Positions 34,322-43,737 of a stretch of 64,000 bases of DNA are shown piece after piece. Position numbers and translations under genes: made by a program. Numbering within the stretch: position 1 is the first letter of the stretch; the number at the start of each line of letters is the position of its first letter. Origin of the DNA: Streptomyces sp. BA2 (lineage in GTDB: Bacteria; Actinomycetota; Actinomycetes; Streptomycetales; Streptomycetaceae); the NCBI RefSeq assembly GCF_009769735.1, contig NZ_WSRO01000002.1, positions 2,554,001 through 2,618,000 of the forward strand, read 5' to 3'. The notes beneath the pieces were generated by a model, which saw only the letters and a program-made list of their open reading frames with translations, was not told the DNA's origin and did not search any database.

Positions 34322-35845
34322 TTGTCAAGCAGCAATCCGCTGCGTGACGCCGCAGACCGACGGCTCCCGCGTATCGCGGGGCCGTCGGGCCTGGTCATCT
34401 TTGGCGTCACGGGCGATTTGTCCCGTAAAAAGCTGATGCCCGCTGTCTATGACCTCGCCAACCGAGGCCTGCTGCCGCCGGGCTTCTCGCTCATCGGCTT
34501 CGCGCGCCGCGACTGGGAGGACGAGGACTTCGCCCAGGTCGTCCATGACGCGGTCAAGGAGCACTCGCGTACGCCGTTCCGCGAGGAGGTCTGGCAGCAG
34601 CTCATCCAGGGGATGCGCTTCGTCCAGGGCAACTTCGACGACGACGACGCCTTCGAGCAGCTCAAGGCCACCATGCAGGACCTCGACAAGGCGCAGGGCA
34701 CGGGCGGCAACTTCGCCTTCTACCTGTCGGTGCCCCCGAAGTTCTTCCCGCAGGTCGTCCAGCAGCTCAAGAAGCACGGGCTCGCGGACGCCCCCGAGGG
34801 GGCCTGGCGCCGCGGCGTCATCGAGAAGCCCTTCGGGCACGACCTGGCGTCGGCCAAGGAACTCAACTCGATCGTGCACGAGGTGTTCGCCCCGGACCAG
34901 GTGTTCCGGATCGACCACTACCTCGGCAAGGAGACCGTCCAGAACATCCTGGCGCTCCGCTTCGCCAACCAGATGTTCGAGCCGATCTGGAACCGGTCGT
35001 ACGTGGACCACATCCAGATCACGATGGCCGAGGACATCGGCATCGGCGGCCGCGCCGGCTACTACGACGGCATCGGCGCCGCCCGTGACGTCATCCAGAA
35101 CCACCTGCTCCAGCTGATGGCGCTGACCGCGATGGAGGAGCCCGCCTCCTTCGACGCGAACGCGCTTGTCGCCGAGAAGGCGAAGGTCCTCGGCGCCGTG
35201 CGGCTGCCCAAGGACCTCGGCTCCAGCACGGTCCGCGGTCAGTACGCCGCGGGGTGGCAGGGCGGCGAGAAGGCCGTCGGCTACCTCCAGGAAGACGGCA
35301 TCGACCCCAAGTCGAAGACCGACACCTACGCGGCCATCAAGCTGGAGGTGGACAACCGCCGCTGGGCGGGCGTCCCCTTCTACCTTCGTACGGGCAAGCG
35401 CCTGGGCCGCCGCGTCACGGAGATCGCGGTCGTCTTCCAGCGCGCGCCCCACTCCCCCTTCGACCACACGGCGACGGAGGAACTGGGTCAGAACGCGATC
35501 GTCATCCGCGTTCAGCCCGACGAGGGCATCACGGTCCGGTTCGGCTCGAAGGTGCCAGGCACCTCGATGGAGATCCGCGACGTGTCGATGGACTTCGCGT
35601 ACGGCGAGTCCTTCACCGAGTCCAGCCCGGAGGCGTACGAGCGCCTGATCCTGGACGTCCTGCTCGGCGACGCCAACCTCTTCCCGCGCACGGAGGAGGT
35701 CGAGCTCTCCTGGAACATCCTCGACCCGATCGAGGAGTACTGGGACAAGCACGGCAAGCCCGCGCAGTATTCGTCCGGGACCTGGGGCCCGTCCGAGGCG
35801 GACGAAATGCTCGCACGAGACGGACGGAGCTGGCGTCGCCCATGA
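34322..35845 (+). CDS. zwf: Glucose-6-phosphate 1-dehydrogenase
   Basis: 507 residues from TTG 34322, chosen because GGAGGG lies 9 bases upstream and the protein then begins SSSNPLRD like its relatives. It has the NADP-binding GVTGDLSRKK and the active-site RIDHYLGKETVQN. It oxidises glucose 6-phosphate to phosphogluconolactone, producing NADPH. Its stop overlaps opcA by ATGA, consistent with OpcA acting on this enzyme. A TTG start could limit translation. Confidence 0.96.
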   Translation: MSSSNPLRDAADRRLPRIAGPSGLVIFGVTGDLSRKKLMPAVYDLANRGLLPPGFSLIGFARRDWEDEDFAQVVHDAVKEHSRTPFREEVWQQLIQGMRFVQGNFDDDDAFEQLKATMQDLDKAQGTGGNFAFYLSVPPKFFPQVVQQLKKHGLADAPEGAWRRGVIEKPFGHDLASAKELNSIVHEVFAPDQVFRIDHYLGKETVQNILALRFANQMFEPIWNRSYVDHIQITMAEDIGIGGRAGYYDGIGAARDVIQNHLLQLMALTAMEEPASFDANALVAEKAKVLGAVRLPKDLGSSTVRGQYAAGWQGGEKAVGYLQEDGIDPKSKTDTYAAIKLEVDNRRWAGVPFYLRTGKRLGRRVTEIAVVFQRAPHSPFDHTATEELGQNAIVIRVQPDEGITVRFGSKVPGTSMEIRDVSMDFAYGESFTESSPEAYERLILDVLLGDANLFPRTEEVELSWNILDPIEEYWDKHGKPAQYSSGTWGPSEADEMLARDGRSWRRP

Positions 35846-36870
35846 GGATCGACCTGACGGACACCACGTCCAGCAAGATCAACAAAGCGCTCGTGAAGGG
35901 CCGCAGGGCCATCGGCACCCCAGCCGTCGGCATGGTGCTCACCCTCGTCATCGTCACCGACGAGGAGAACGCCTACGACGCCCTGAAGGCCGCCAACGAA
36001 GCGTCCCGCGAACACCCCTCGCGCACCCTGGTCGTCATCAAGCGCGCCGCGCGCTCGCCCCGCGACCGCACCACCTCGCGCCTCGACGCCGAGGTACGGG
36101 TCGGCGCGGACGCGGGCACCGGCGAGACGGTGATCCTGAGGCTGTACGGCGAGGTCATCAACCACGCCCAGTCGGTCGTCCTGCCGCTGCTGCTTCCCGA
36201 CGCCCCCGTGGTCGTGTGGTGGCCGGTCAACGCGCCGCTCAACCCGGCCAAGGACCCCCTTGGCGCGCTCGCCCAGCGCCGCGTCACGGACACGTACGCC
36301 GCCGAGCAGCCGATCCACGAGCTGACCGCGCGCGCCGACGCCTACAGCCCCGGTGACACGGACCTGGCCTGGACCCGGATCACCCCGTGGCGCTCGATGC
36401 TCGCGGCGGCGCTCGACCAGATCACCTGCAAGGTGACGGCGGTCGAGGTGGAGGGCGAGGAGTTCAACCCGAGCTGCGAGCTGCTCGCCATGTGGCTCGC
36501 GGACCGGCTCGACGTCCCCGTGAAGCGCTCGCTCTCCTCGGGCCCCGGCCTGACCGGCGTGCGCATGGACACCGACTGCGGTCCCATCGTGCTCGGCCGC
36601 GCCGACGGCTCGCTCGCGACGCTCTCCATGCAGGGGCAGCCCGACCGTGCGGTGGCGCTCAAGCGCCGCGAGACGGCCGAGCTGATCGCCGAGGAGCTGC
36701 GGCGTCTCGACCCGGACGACACCTACGCGTCCGCGCTGAGGTTCGGCGTGGACCGCCTGGGCGAGTACGGCGAGGAGACCACCGTTCCGGCGGTGGAGGA
36801 GCCCGCGGAGGCGGCGAAGAAGACCGCTCCCGCGAAGAAGGCCCCGGCCAAGAAGGCGGCGACGAAATGA
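35842..36870 (+). CDS. opcA: Glucose-6-phosphate dehydrogenase assembly protein OpcA
   Basis: 342 residues from ATG 35842. OpcA is a redox-sensitive activator and assembly factor of G6PDH, known in cyanobacteria and actinobacteria. The core includes SKINKALVKGRRA, VLTLVIVTDEEN, VVWWPVNAP and SLSSGPGLTGVRMDTDCG. The last 20 residues are a Lys/Ala/Pro tail with repeated PAKKA units. It overlaps both zwf and pgl by 4 bases, so the three are translated together. Confidence 0.94.
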   Translation: MRIDLTDTTSSKINKALVKGRRAIGTPAVGMVLTLVIVTDEENAYDALKAANEASREHPSRTLVVIKRAARSPRDRTTSRLDAEVRVGADAGTGETVILRLYGEVINHAQSVVLPLLLPDAPVVVWWPVNAPLNPAKDPLGALAQRRVTDTYAAEQPIHELTARADAYSPGDTDLAWTRITPWRSMLAAALDQITCKVTAVEVEGEEFNPSCELLAMWLADRLDVPVKRSLSSGPGLTGVRMDTDCGPIVLGRADGSLATLSMQGQPDRAVALKRRETAELIAEELRRLDPDDTYASALRFGVDRLGEYGEETTVPAVEEPAEAAKKTAPAKKAPAKKAATK

Positions 36871-37646
36871 GCGCGGCCCCGCAGCTGGTGGTGCACCGTG
36901 ACAAGGAGCTGATGGCGCAGGCCGCAGCGGCCCGCCTCATCACGAAGATCGTCGACGCGCAGGCCGCCCGCGGCTACGCGTCGGTGGTCCTCACCGGCGG
37001 CCGCAACGGCAACGGCCTTCTGGCGGCGCTCAGTTCCTCCCCGGCGAAGGACGCGATCGACTGGTCGCGCCTGGACCTGTGGTGGGGCGACGAGCGCTTC
37101 CTGCCGGACGGCGACCCGGAGCGCAACTACACCCAGGCCAAGGAAGCACTGCTCGACTCGGTGCCGCTCAACCCGGCCCGGGTGCATCCGATGCCCGCGT
37201 CGGACGGCGCGTACGAGGTGGACGCGGCGGCCGGGATGTACGCCGCCGAGCTCACCGCGGCCGCGGGGCCCGAGGACCACGGTCCGGTGCCGACGTTCGA
37301 CGTACTGATGCTGGGCGTCGGCCCGGACACCCATGTCGCGTCGCTCTTCCCGGAGTTGCCCGCGGTCCGCGAGACCGAGCGGACGGTGGTCGGCGTGCAC
37401 GGCGCGCCCAAGCCCCCGCCCGTCCGCATCACGCTCACGCTCCAGGCGATCCGCTCGGCCCGTGAGGTGTGGCTGCTCGCGGCTGGCGAGGACAAGGCGA
37501 ACGCCGCGGCGATCGCCCTGTCGGGCGCGGGCGAGATCCAGGCGCCTGCCGCGGGCGCGTACGGCAGGTCGCGGACGCTGTGGCTGCTCGACGCCGCGGC
37601 GGCCTCGCAGCTGCCGCGCGATCTGTATCCGCCGGCTTCTCCCTGA
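36867..37646 (+). CDS. pgl: 6-phosphogluconolactonase
   Basis: 259 residues, of the NagB/DevB-like Pgl fold. It has VVLTGGRNGNGLLAAL, the DLWWGDERFLPDGDPERNY block, VLMLGVGPDTHVASLFP and PPPVRITLTL. It hydrolyses 6-phosphogluconolactone made by Zwf. It is last in the operon, starting inside the opcA stop. A strong hairpin follows. Confidence 0.95.
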   Translation: MSAAPQLVVHRDKELMAQAAAARLITKIVDAQAARGYASVVLTGGRNGNGLLAALSSSPAKDAIDWSRLDLWWGDERFLPDGDPERNYTQAKEALLDSVPLNPARVHPMPASDGAYEVDAAAGMYAAELTAAAGPEDHGPVPTFDVLMLGVGPDTHVASLFPELPAVRETERTVVGVHGAPKPPPVRITLTLQAIRSAREVWLLAAGEDKANAAAIALSGAGEIQAPAAGAYGRSRTLWLLDAAAASQLPRDLYPPASP

Positions 37647-37661
37647 GCGGTTCTCTCCACA

Positions 37662-37711
37662 GCGGTACGGCCCGGCCCGCCTCCTCGGAGGCGGGCCGGG
37701 CCGTACCGCTT
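37662..37711. terminator. 24-base-pair bidirectional terminator
   Basis: Bases 37662-37685 pair perfectly with 37688-37711, closing a very tight turn, followed on the plus strand by a short T-run. It sits between the pentose phosphate operon and the convergent pgi gene. Confidence 0.85.
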
Positions 37712-37719
37712 TCAGCGGC

Positions 37720-39372
37720 TCAACGCCCGCGCAGGTCCCGGTACTTGGCGACGAGCGCCGTCGTCGAACCATCGAGGTCCGGTACGTCCGCGCCTTCGGT
37801 CAGGGCGGGCTCGATGCGCTTGGCGAGTACCTTGCCGAGCTCGACGCCCCACTGGTCGAACGAGTCGATGTTCCACACGGCGCCCTGCACGAACACCTTG
37901 TGTTCGTAGAGCGCGATGAGCTGACCGAGAACCGACGGCGTCAGCTCCTTGGCGAGGATCGTCGTCGTCGGGTGGTTGCCCTTGAACGTCTTGTGCGGGA
38001 CCAGCTCCTCGGGCACGCCCTCGGCACGCACCTCGTCGGGCGTCTTGCCGAAGGCCAACGCCTGCGTCTGCGCGAAGAAGTTGGCCATCAGGAGATCGTG
38101 CTGGGCGACAAGACCTGGCAGCAGATCGGCGACGGGCTCGGCGAAGCCGATGAAGTCGGCCGGGATCAACTTCGTGCCCTGGTGGATGAGTTGGTAGTAC
38201 GCGTGCTGGCCGTTCGTGCCGGGCGTGCCCCAGACGACCGGTCCCGTCTGCCAGTCGACCGGCTCGCCGTCACGGCCCACCGACTTGCCGTTGGACTCCA
38301 TGTCCAGCTGCTGGAGGTAGGCGGTGAACTTGGAGAGGTAATGCGAGTACGGCAGGACCGCGTGCGACTGGGCGTCGTGGAAGTTTCCGTACCAGATGCC
38401 CAACAGGCCGAGCAGCAGCGGCACGTTCGACTCGGCGGGCGCGGTGCGGAAGTGCTCGTCGACGAGGTGGAAGCCGGCCAGCATCTCGCGGAAGGCGTCA
38501 GGGCCGATCGCGATCATCAGCGAGAGGCCGATCGCCGAGTCGTACGAGTAGCGGCCGCCGACCCAGTCCCAGAACTCGAACATGTTGGCCGTGTCGATGC
38601 CGAAGTCGGAGACCTTCCCGCCGTTCGTCGACAGGGCCACGAAGTGCTTGGCGACGGCGCTCTGGTCGGCGCGCAGGCCGGTCAGGAGCCAGTCGCGGGC
38701 GGAGGTCGCGTTCGTGATCGTCTCGATCGTGGTGAACGTCTTCGAGGCGATGATGAACAGCGTCTCGGCCGGGTCCAGGTCCCGCACGGCCTCGTGCAGG
38801 TCGGCGCCGTCGACGTTCGACACGAAGCGCACGGTGAGGTCGCGGTCGGTGAAGGAGCGCAGTGCCTCGTACGCCATGGCGGGCCCGAGGTCGGAGCCGC
38901 CGATGCCGACGTTCACGATGTTCTTGATGCGCTTGCCGGTGTGGCCGGTCCACTCGCCGGAGCGGACCTTGTCCGCGAAGGCGGCCATCTTGTCGAGCAC
39001 GGCGTGGACGGCCGGCACGACGTTCTCGCCGTCGACCTCGATCACGGCGTCCCGCGGGGCGCGCAGCGCCGTGTGCAGGACGGCACGGTCCTCGGTGGTG
39101 TTGATCTTCTCGCCGCGGAACATGGCGTCCCGCAGGCCGAAGACATCGGTGGCCGCGGCAAGCTCGCGCAGGAGCGTCAGCGTCTCGTCCGTGACGAGGT
39201 GCTTGGAGTGGTCGACGTGCAGGTCGCCGACCTGGAGCGTGTACTGCGTGCCGCGCGCCGGGTCCTTGGCGAAAAGATCACGCAGCTGCACCTCCCCCAG
39301 CTGCTCCCGGTGCTTGCTGAGCGCCGCCCATTCGGGCGTCTGGTTGAGCCTGGCGCGGCTTTCTGCGTTCAT
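37720..39372 (-). CDS. pgi: Glucose-6-phosphate isomerase
   Basis: 550 residues, with both PGI signatures region: [19 protein letters not shown] and the end [44 protein letters not shown] carries active-site His and the sugar-binding residues. It interconverts glucose 6-phosphate and fructose 6-phosphate. It is convergent with the pentose phosphate operon, joining both pathways in one locus. A minus-strand TAGGTT (39435-39430) may be its -10, giving a leader of about 50 bases. Confidence 0.97.
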   Translation of the reverse strand: MNAESRARLNQTPEWAALSKHREQLGEVQLRDLFAKDPARGTQYTLQVGDLHVDHSKHLVTDETLTLLRELAAATDVFGLRDAMFRGEKINTTEDRAVLHTALRAPRDAVIEVDGENVVPAVHAVLDKMAAFADKVRSGEWTGHTGKRIKNIVNVGIGGSDLGPAMAYEALRSFTDRDLTVRFVSNVDGADLHEAVRDLDPAETLFIIASKTFTTIETITNATSARDWLLTGLRADQSAVAKHFVALSTNGGKVSDFGIDTANMFEFWDWVGGRYSYDSAIGLSLMIAIGPDAFREMLAGFHLVDEHFRTAPAESNVPLLLGLLGIWYGNFHDAQSHAVLPYSHYLSKFTAYLQQLDMESNGKSVGRDGEPVDWQTGPVVWGTPGTNGQHAYYQLIHQGTKLIPADFIGFAEPVADLLPGLVAQHDLLMANFFAQTQALAFGKTPDEVRAEGVPEELVPHKTFKGNHPTTTILAKELTPSVLGQLIALYEHKVFVQGAVWNIDSFDQWGVELGKVLAKRIEPALTEGADVPDLDGSTTALVAKYRDLRGR

Positions 39373-39503
39373 CTCGGACTTCAGCCTTCTCTCGTACCTG
39401 TGTACGTACCTTGCCCCGCTGCACGTTCCAACCTAATTGATCAGGGCCCGATATGAGATCTCTGAAGCTGTCTGTCCGCACACGTGCCAGTAAACGCCAC
39501 ATG

Positions 39504-39540
39504 AAAAACACAGCGGCCGGACATCCACTGATGCCCGGCC
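39504..39540 (-). terminator. Hairpin terminator with T-run after the RbpA-like gene
   Basis: On the minus strand GGCCGG (39540-39535) pairs with CCGGCC (39520-39515), with three more pairs inside after one mismatch; then GCTGTG and TTTTT (39508-39504). It is one of the few hairpins here with a true T-run. Confidence 0.75.
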
Positions 39541-39551
39541 CTTCTCACGCT

Positions 39552-39887
39552 CTAGATCTCGCCCCGCAGTTTTGCCAGCGCCTCCGCGAGAATCGCCTCG
39601 CCGTCCGCGTCACTGCGCCGCTCACGTACATACGCCAGGTGCGTTTTGTACGGCTCGGTGCGGGGCGGGTCCGGCGGATTGTCCCGGTCCTGACCTGCTG
39701 GGAAGCCGCAGCGGGGGCAGTCCCAAGTATCGGGAACCTGCGCGTCGCTGGCGAAGCTGGGCTGCGTCTCGTGCCCGTTGGAGCACCAGAAGGAGATGCG
39801 CAGTCGCGGCGCGGACTCACCGCGCTCGGCCTCGCCCATCGGCCCCGCCCCGACCCGACTTCCTCGGATCGCGTTGCCACTTGCCAC
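39552..39887 (-). CDS. RbpA-family RNA polymerase-binding protein
   Basis: 111 residues from GTG 39887, with AGGGAG 8 bases upstream. It has the RbpA layout: an N-terminal arm (NAIRGSRVG), a zinc-ribbon core with Cys35, His39, Cys57 and Cys60 (FWCSNGHE, CPRCG), a linker, and the C-terminal sigma-interaction helix region (YKTHLAYVRERRSDADGEAILAEALAKLRG). RbpA stabilises sigma HrdB-RNA polymerase. Its sequence differs from the main Streptomyces RbpA I remember (SCO1421), so it is probably the second paralogue, sometimes called RbpB. Confidence 0.85.
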   Translation of the reverse strand: MASGNAIRGSRVGAGPMGEAERGESAPRLRISFWCSNGHETQPSFASDAQVPDTWDCPRCGFPAGQDRDNPPDPPRTEPYKTHLAYVRERRSDADGEAILAEALAKLRGEI

Positions 39888-39928
39888 GGTCGTAACTCCC
39901 TGCGTGATGGTGCTGCTGCGGGCGCCTC

Positions 39929-39956
39929 AGTCTACGTAAGGCCCAACGCGCGTCCA
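39929..39956 (-). promoter_or_regulatory. Candidate promoter of the RbpA-like gene
   Basis: On the minus strand TGGACG (39956-39951), a 16-base spacer and TAGACT (39934-39929). Transcription would start near 39922, leaving a leader of about 35 bases. Confidence 0.4.
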
Positions 39957-39987
39957 GTGTTTGGAGTTACACCCCACCCAGAGACGC

Positions 39988-40036
39988 AAGCCCCATGATA
40001 ATCCGCGCCGTGCGGCGCGCACCGTACATGGGGCTT
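39988..40036. other. Nested palindrome between secG and the RbpA-like gene
   Basis: A perfect 10-base outer arm AAGCCCCATG (39988-39997) pairs with CATGGGGCTT (40027-40036), enclosing a second hairpin of CGCGCC (40004-40009) and GGCGCG (40014-40019). A third short one (CCGC/GCGG with a GAAA loop) follows the secG stop at about 40068-40079. It may be the secG terminator or a structured RNA. Confidence 0.5.
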
Positions 40037-40079
40037 TAAGCGAAGCTTTCGCAAGGTAGCAATCAAGCCGCTTTCGCGG

Positions 40080-40316
40080 TCAGTTGTTCACCTTCATCAA
40101 CAGGCCGAGCACGACAATGCACGCGAACCAGAGAAGACCGACCACGACAGTGATGCGGTCGAGGTTGCGCTCGGCGACCGACGAGCCGCCGACGGAGGAC
40201 TGCATGCCGCCACCGAACATGTCGGAGAGACCGCCGCCCTTGCCCTTGTGCATCAGCACAAGGAGCATCATCAGCAGGCTGAACGCGATGAGGGCGATCG
40301 AGAACCCCATAACCAC
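40080..40316 (-). CDS. secG: Preprotein translocase subunit SecG
   Basis: 78 residues from GTG 40316, or 76 from ATG 40310; AGGAAG lies 11 bases before the GTG, which I favour. It has two membrane helices (FSIALIAFSLLMMLLVLMH and ITVVVGLLWFACIVVLGLLM) joined by a Gly/Ser-rich loop (KGKGGGLSDMFGGGM). SecG assists the SecYE channel in protein export. It follows tpiA in the gap-pgk-tpiA-secG order common in actinobacteria, but a hairpin separates the two. Confidence 0.93.
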   Translation of the reverse strand: MVMGFSIALIAFSLLMMLLVLMHKGKGGGLSDMFGGGMQSSVGGSSVAERNLDRITVVVGLLWFACIVVLGLLMKVNN

Positions 40317-40361
40317 GGCTGGACCAACTTCCTCGGATCTGAATCGGCTCTGTATCGACGA

Positions 40362-40403
40362 CGGGGGCCGGATGCCTCGCGATGCGAAGCCGCCCGGCCC
40401 CCG
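40362..40403 (-). terminator. Hairpin between tpiA and secG
   Basis: CGGGGGCCGG (40362-40371) pairs with CCGGCCCCCG (40394-40403), with an inner TCGC/GCGA stem. It could terminate the glycolytic transcript or only attenuate it before secG. Confidence 0.6.
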
Positions 40404-40435
40404 CAAGGGTACGACGTATCGGCGCTACCGCATAC

Positions 40436-41212
<777 letters not shown>

Positions 41213-41218
41213 CAGGTG

Positions 41219-42430
41219 TCAGTTCTCCAGTGCGGCGAGGCCGGGGAGCGTCTTGCCCTCGAGGTATTCGAGGGAGGCGCCGCCGCCGGTGGAAATGTGG
41301 CCGAATGCGGTCTCGTCGAAGCCCAGGGTCCGGACGGCCGCGGCGGAGTCGCCACCGCCGACGACCGTGAAGGCCGGGGAGTCGAGGAGAGCCTGGGCGA
41401 CCGCCTTGGTGCCCTCGGCGTAGTCCGGGTGCTCGAAGACGCCCATCGGGCCGTTCCAGAAGACGGTGGCCGCGTCGGCGAGCTTCGAGGCGTAGAGCTT
41501 ACGGGTCTCGGGTCCGATGTCGAGACCCTCCTGGTCGGCCGGGATGGCGTCCGCGGCGACCGTGGTGGGGTTGGCCGGGGCCTTGGTCTTCAGGTCCGGG
41601 AACTCGGTGGAGACCAGCACGTCGACGGGGAGGACCAGCTCGACGCCGTTGTCCTGCGCGCGCTTGATGTACTCCTTGACCTTCGGAACCTGGTCCTCCT
41701 GGAGGAGGGAGATGCCGACCTCGTGGCCCTGGGCCTTGAGGAAGGTGTACGCCATGCCGCCGCCGATCAGGAGGCGGTCGGCCTTGCCGAGCAGCTGGTC
41801 GATGACGTCCAGCTTGTCGGAGACCTTGGCCCCGCCGAGCGCGACGACGTACGGACGCTTGACGTCCTCGGTGAGCTTCTTCAGGACGCCGACCTCAGTG
41901 GCGATGAGGTAGCCCGCGTAGTGCGGCAGGCGCGCCGGAAGGTCGAACACGGAGGCGTGCTTGCGGTGCACGGCCCCGAAACCGTCGCCTACGTAGACAT
42001 CCGCGAGGGCGGCGAGCTTGTCGGCGAACTCGCCGCGCTCGGTGTCGTCCTTGGACGTCTCGCCCGCGTTGAAGCGGAGGTTCTCGATGACGGCGACCTG
42101 GCCGGACTCCAGGCCGTCGACCGCGCCGTGCGCGGCGGGGCCGACGGTGTCCTGGGCGAAGGCCACGGGCTTGCCGAGGAGTTCACCGAGGCGCTCGGCG
42201 GCGGGGGACAGCGAGAACTGCGGGTCCGGGGCGCCCTTGGGGCGGCCGAGGTGCGAGGCGACGATCACCTTGGCGCCCGCTTCGGCGAGCTTGGTGACGG
42301 TCGGCAGGACGGCGCGGATGCGGCCGTCGTCGGTGATGGTGCCGTCGGCGAGCGGCACATTGAGGTCGGCGCGGACGAAGACCCGCTTGCCTTCGACCCC
42401 TTCGGCGAGAAGTTCGTCGATCGTCTTCAT
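41219..42430 (-). CDS. pgk: Phosphoglycerate kinase
   Basis: 403 residues with the N-terminal substrate motif VFVRADLNVPL, SHLGRPKG, LGGAKVSDKLDVI and the C-terminal GGGDSAAAVR nucleotide loop. It makes ATP from 1,3-bisphosphoglycerate. It lies 107 bases downstream of gap, and a hairpin occupies this gap. It is coupled closely to tpiA. Confidence 0.98.
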   Translation of the reverse strand: MKTIDELLAEGVEGKRVFVRADLNVPLADGTITDDGRIRAVLPTVTKLAEAGAKVIVASHLGRPKGAPDPQFSLSPAAERLGELLGKPVAFAQDTVGPAAHGAVDGLESGQVAVIENLRFNAGETSKDDTERGEFADKLAALADVYVGDGFGAVHRKHASVFDLPARLPHYAGYLIATEVGVLKKLTEDVKRPYVVALGGAKVSDKLDVIDQLLGKADRLLIGGGMAYTFLKAQGHEVGISLLQEDQVPKVKEYIKRAQDNGVELVLPVDVLVSTEFPDLKTKAPANPTTVAADAIPADQEGLDIGPETRKLYASKLADAATVFWNGPMGVFEHPDYAEGTKAVAQALLDSPAFTVVGGGDSAAAVRTLGFDETAFGHISTGGGASLEYLEGKTLPGLAALEN

Positions 42431-42471
42431 GGCTGGACTCAGGACTCCTTTAGAGGGCTGACGTGCAACAA

Positions 42472-42505
42472 GGCCCGGACCACGCAGTATTGCGCGGTCC
42501 GGACC
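42472..42505 (-). terminator. Hairpin in the gap-pgk gap
   Basis: CCGGACC (42475-42481) pairs with GGTCCGG (42496-42502), with three further inner pairs after a mismatch and two outer pairs. It could uncouple gap from pgk-tpiA expression. Confidence 0.55.
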
Positions 42506-42537
42506 CTGTGCTCACATCGAGGTGCCTGCTCTGATGA

Positions 42538-43623
<1,086 letters not shown>

Positions 43624-43673
43624 CTACCTCTCTGATGGCCTTTGGGTGACATCGACAGGGGGCCCGAGCGGCA

Positions 43674-43712
43674 CGGTGGCCCGTACCCCCCAGTAGGAAG
43701 TACGAGCCACCG
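43674..43712 (-). terminator. Hairpin after the M14 carboxypeptidase gene
   Basis: CGGTGGC-C-CGTAC (43674-43686) pairs with GTACG-A-GCCACCG (43700-43712), with one internal mismatch and a 13-base loop. Confidence 0.55.
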
Positions 43713-43737
43713 GAATCACGGTCCTGATTACGCAGCG

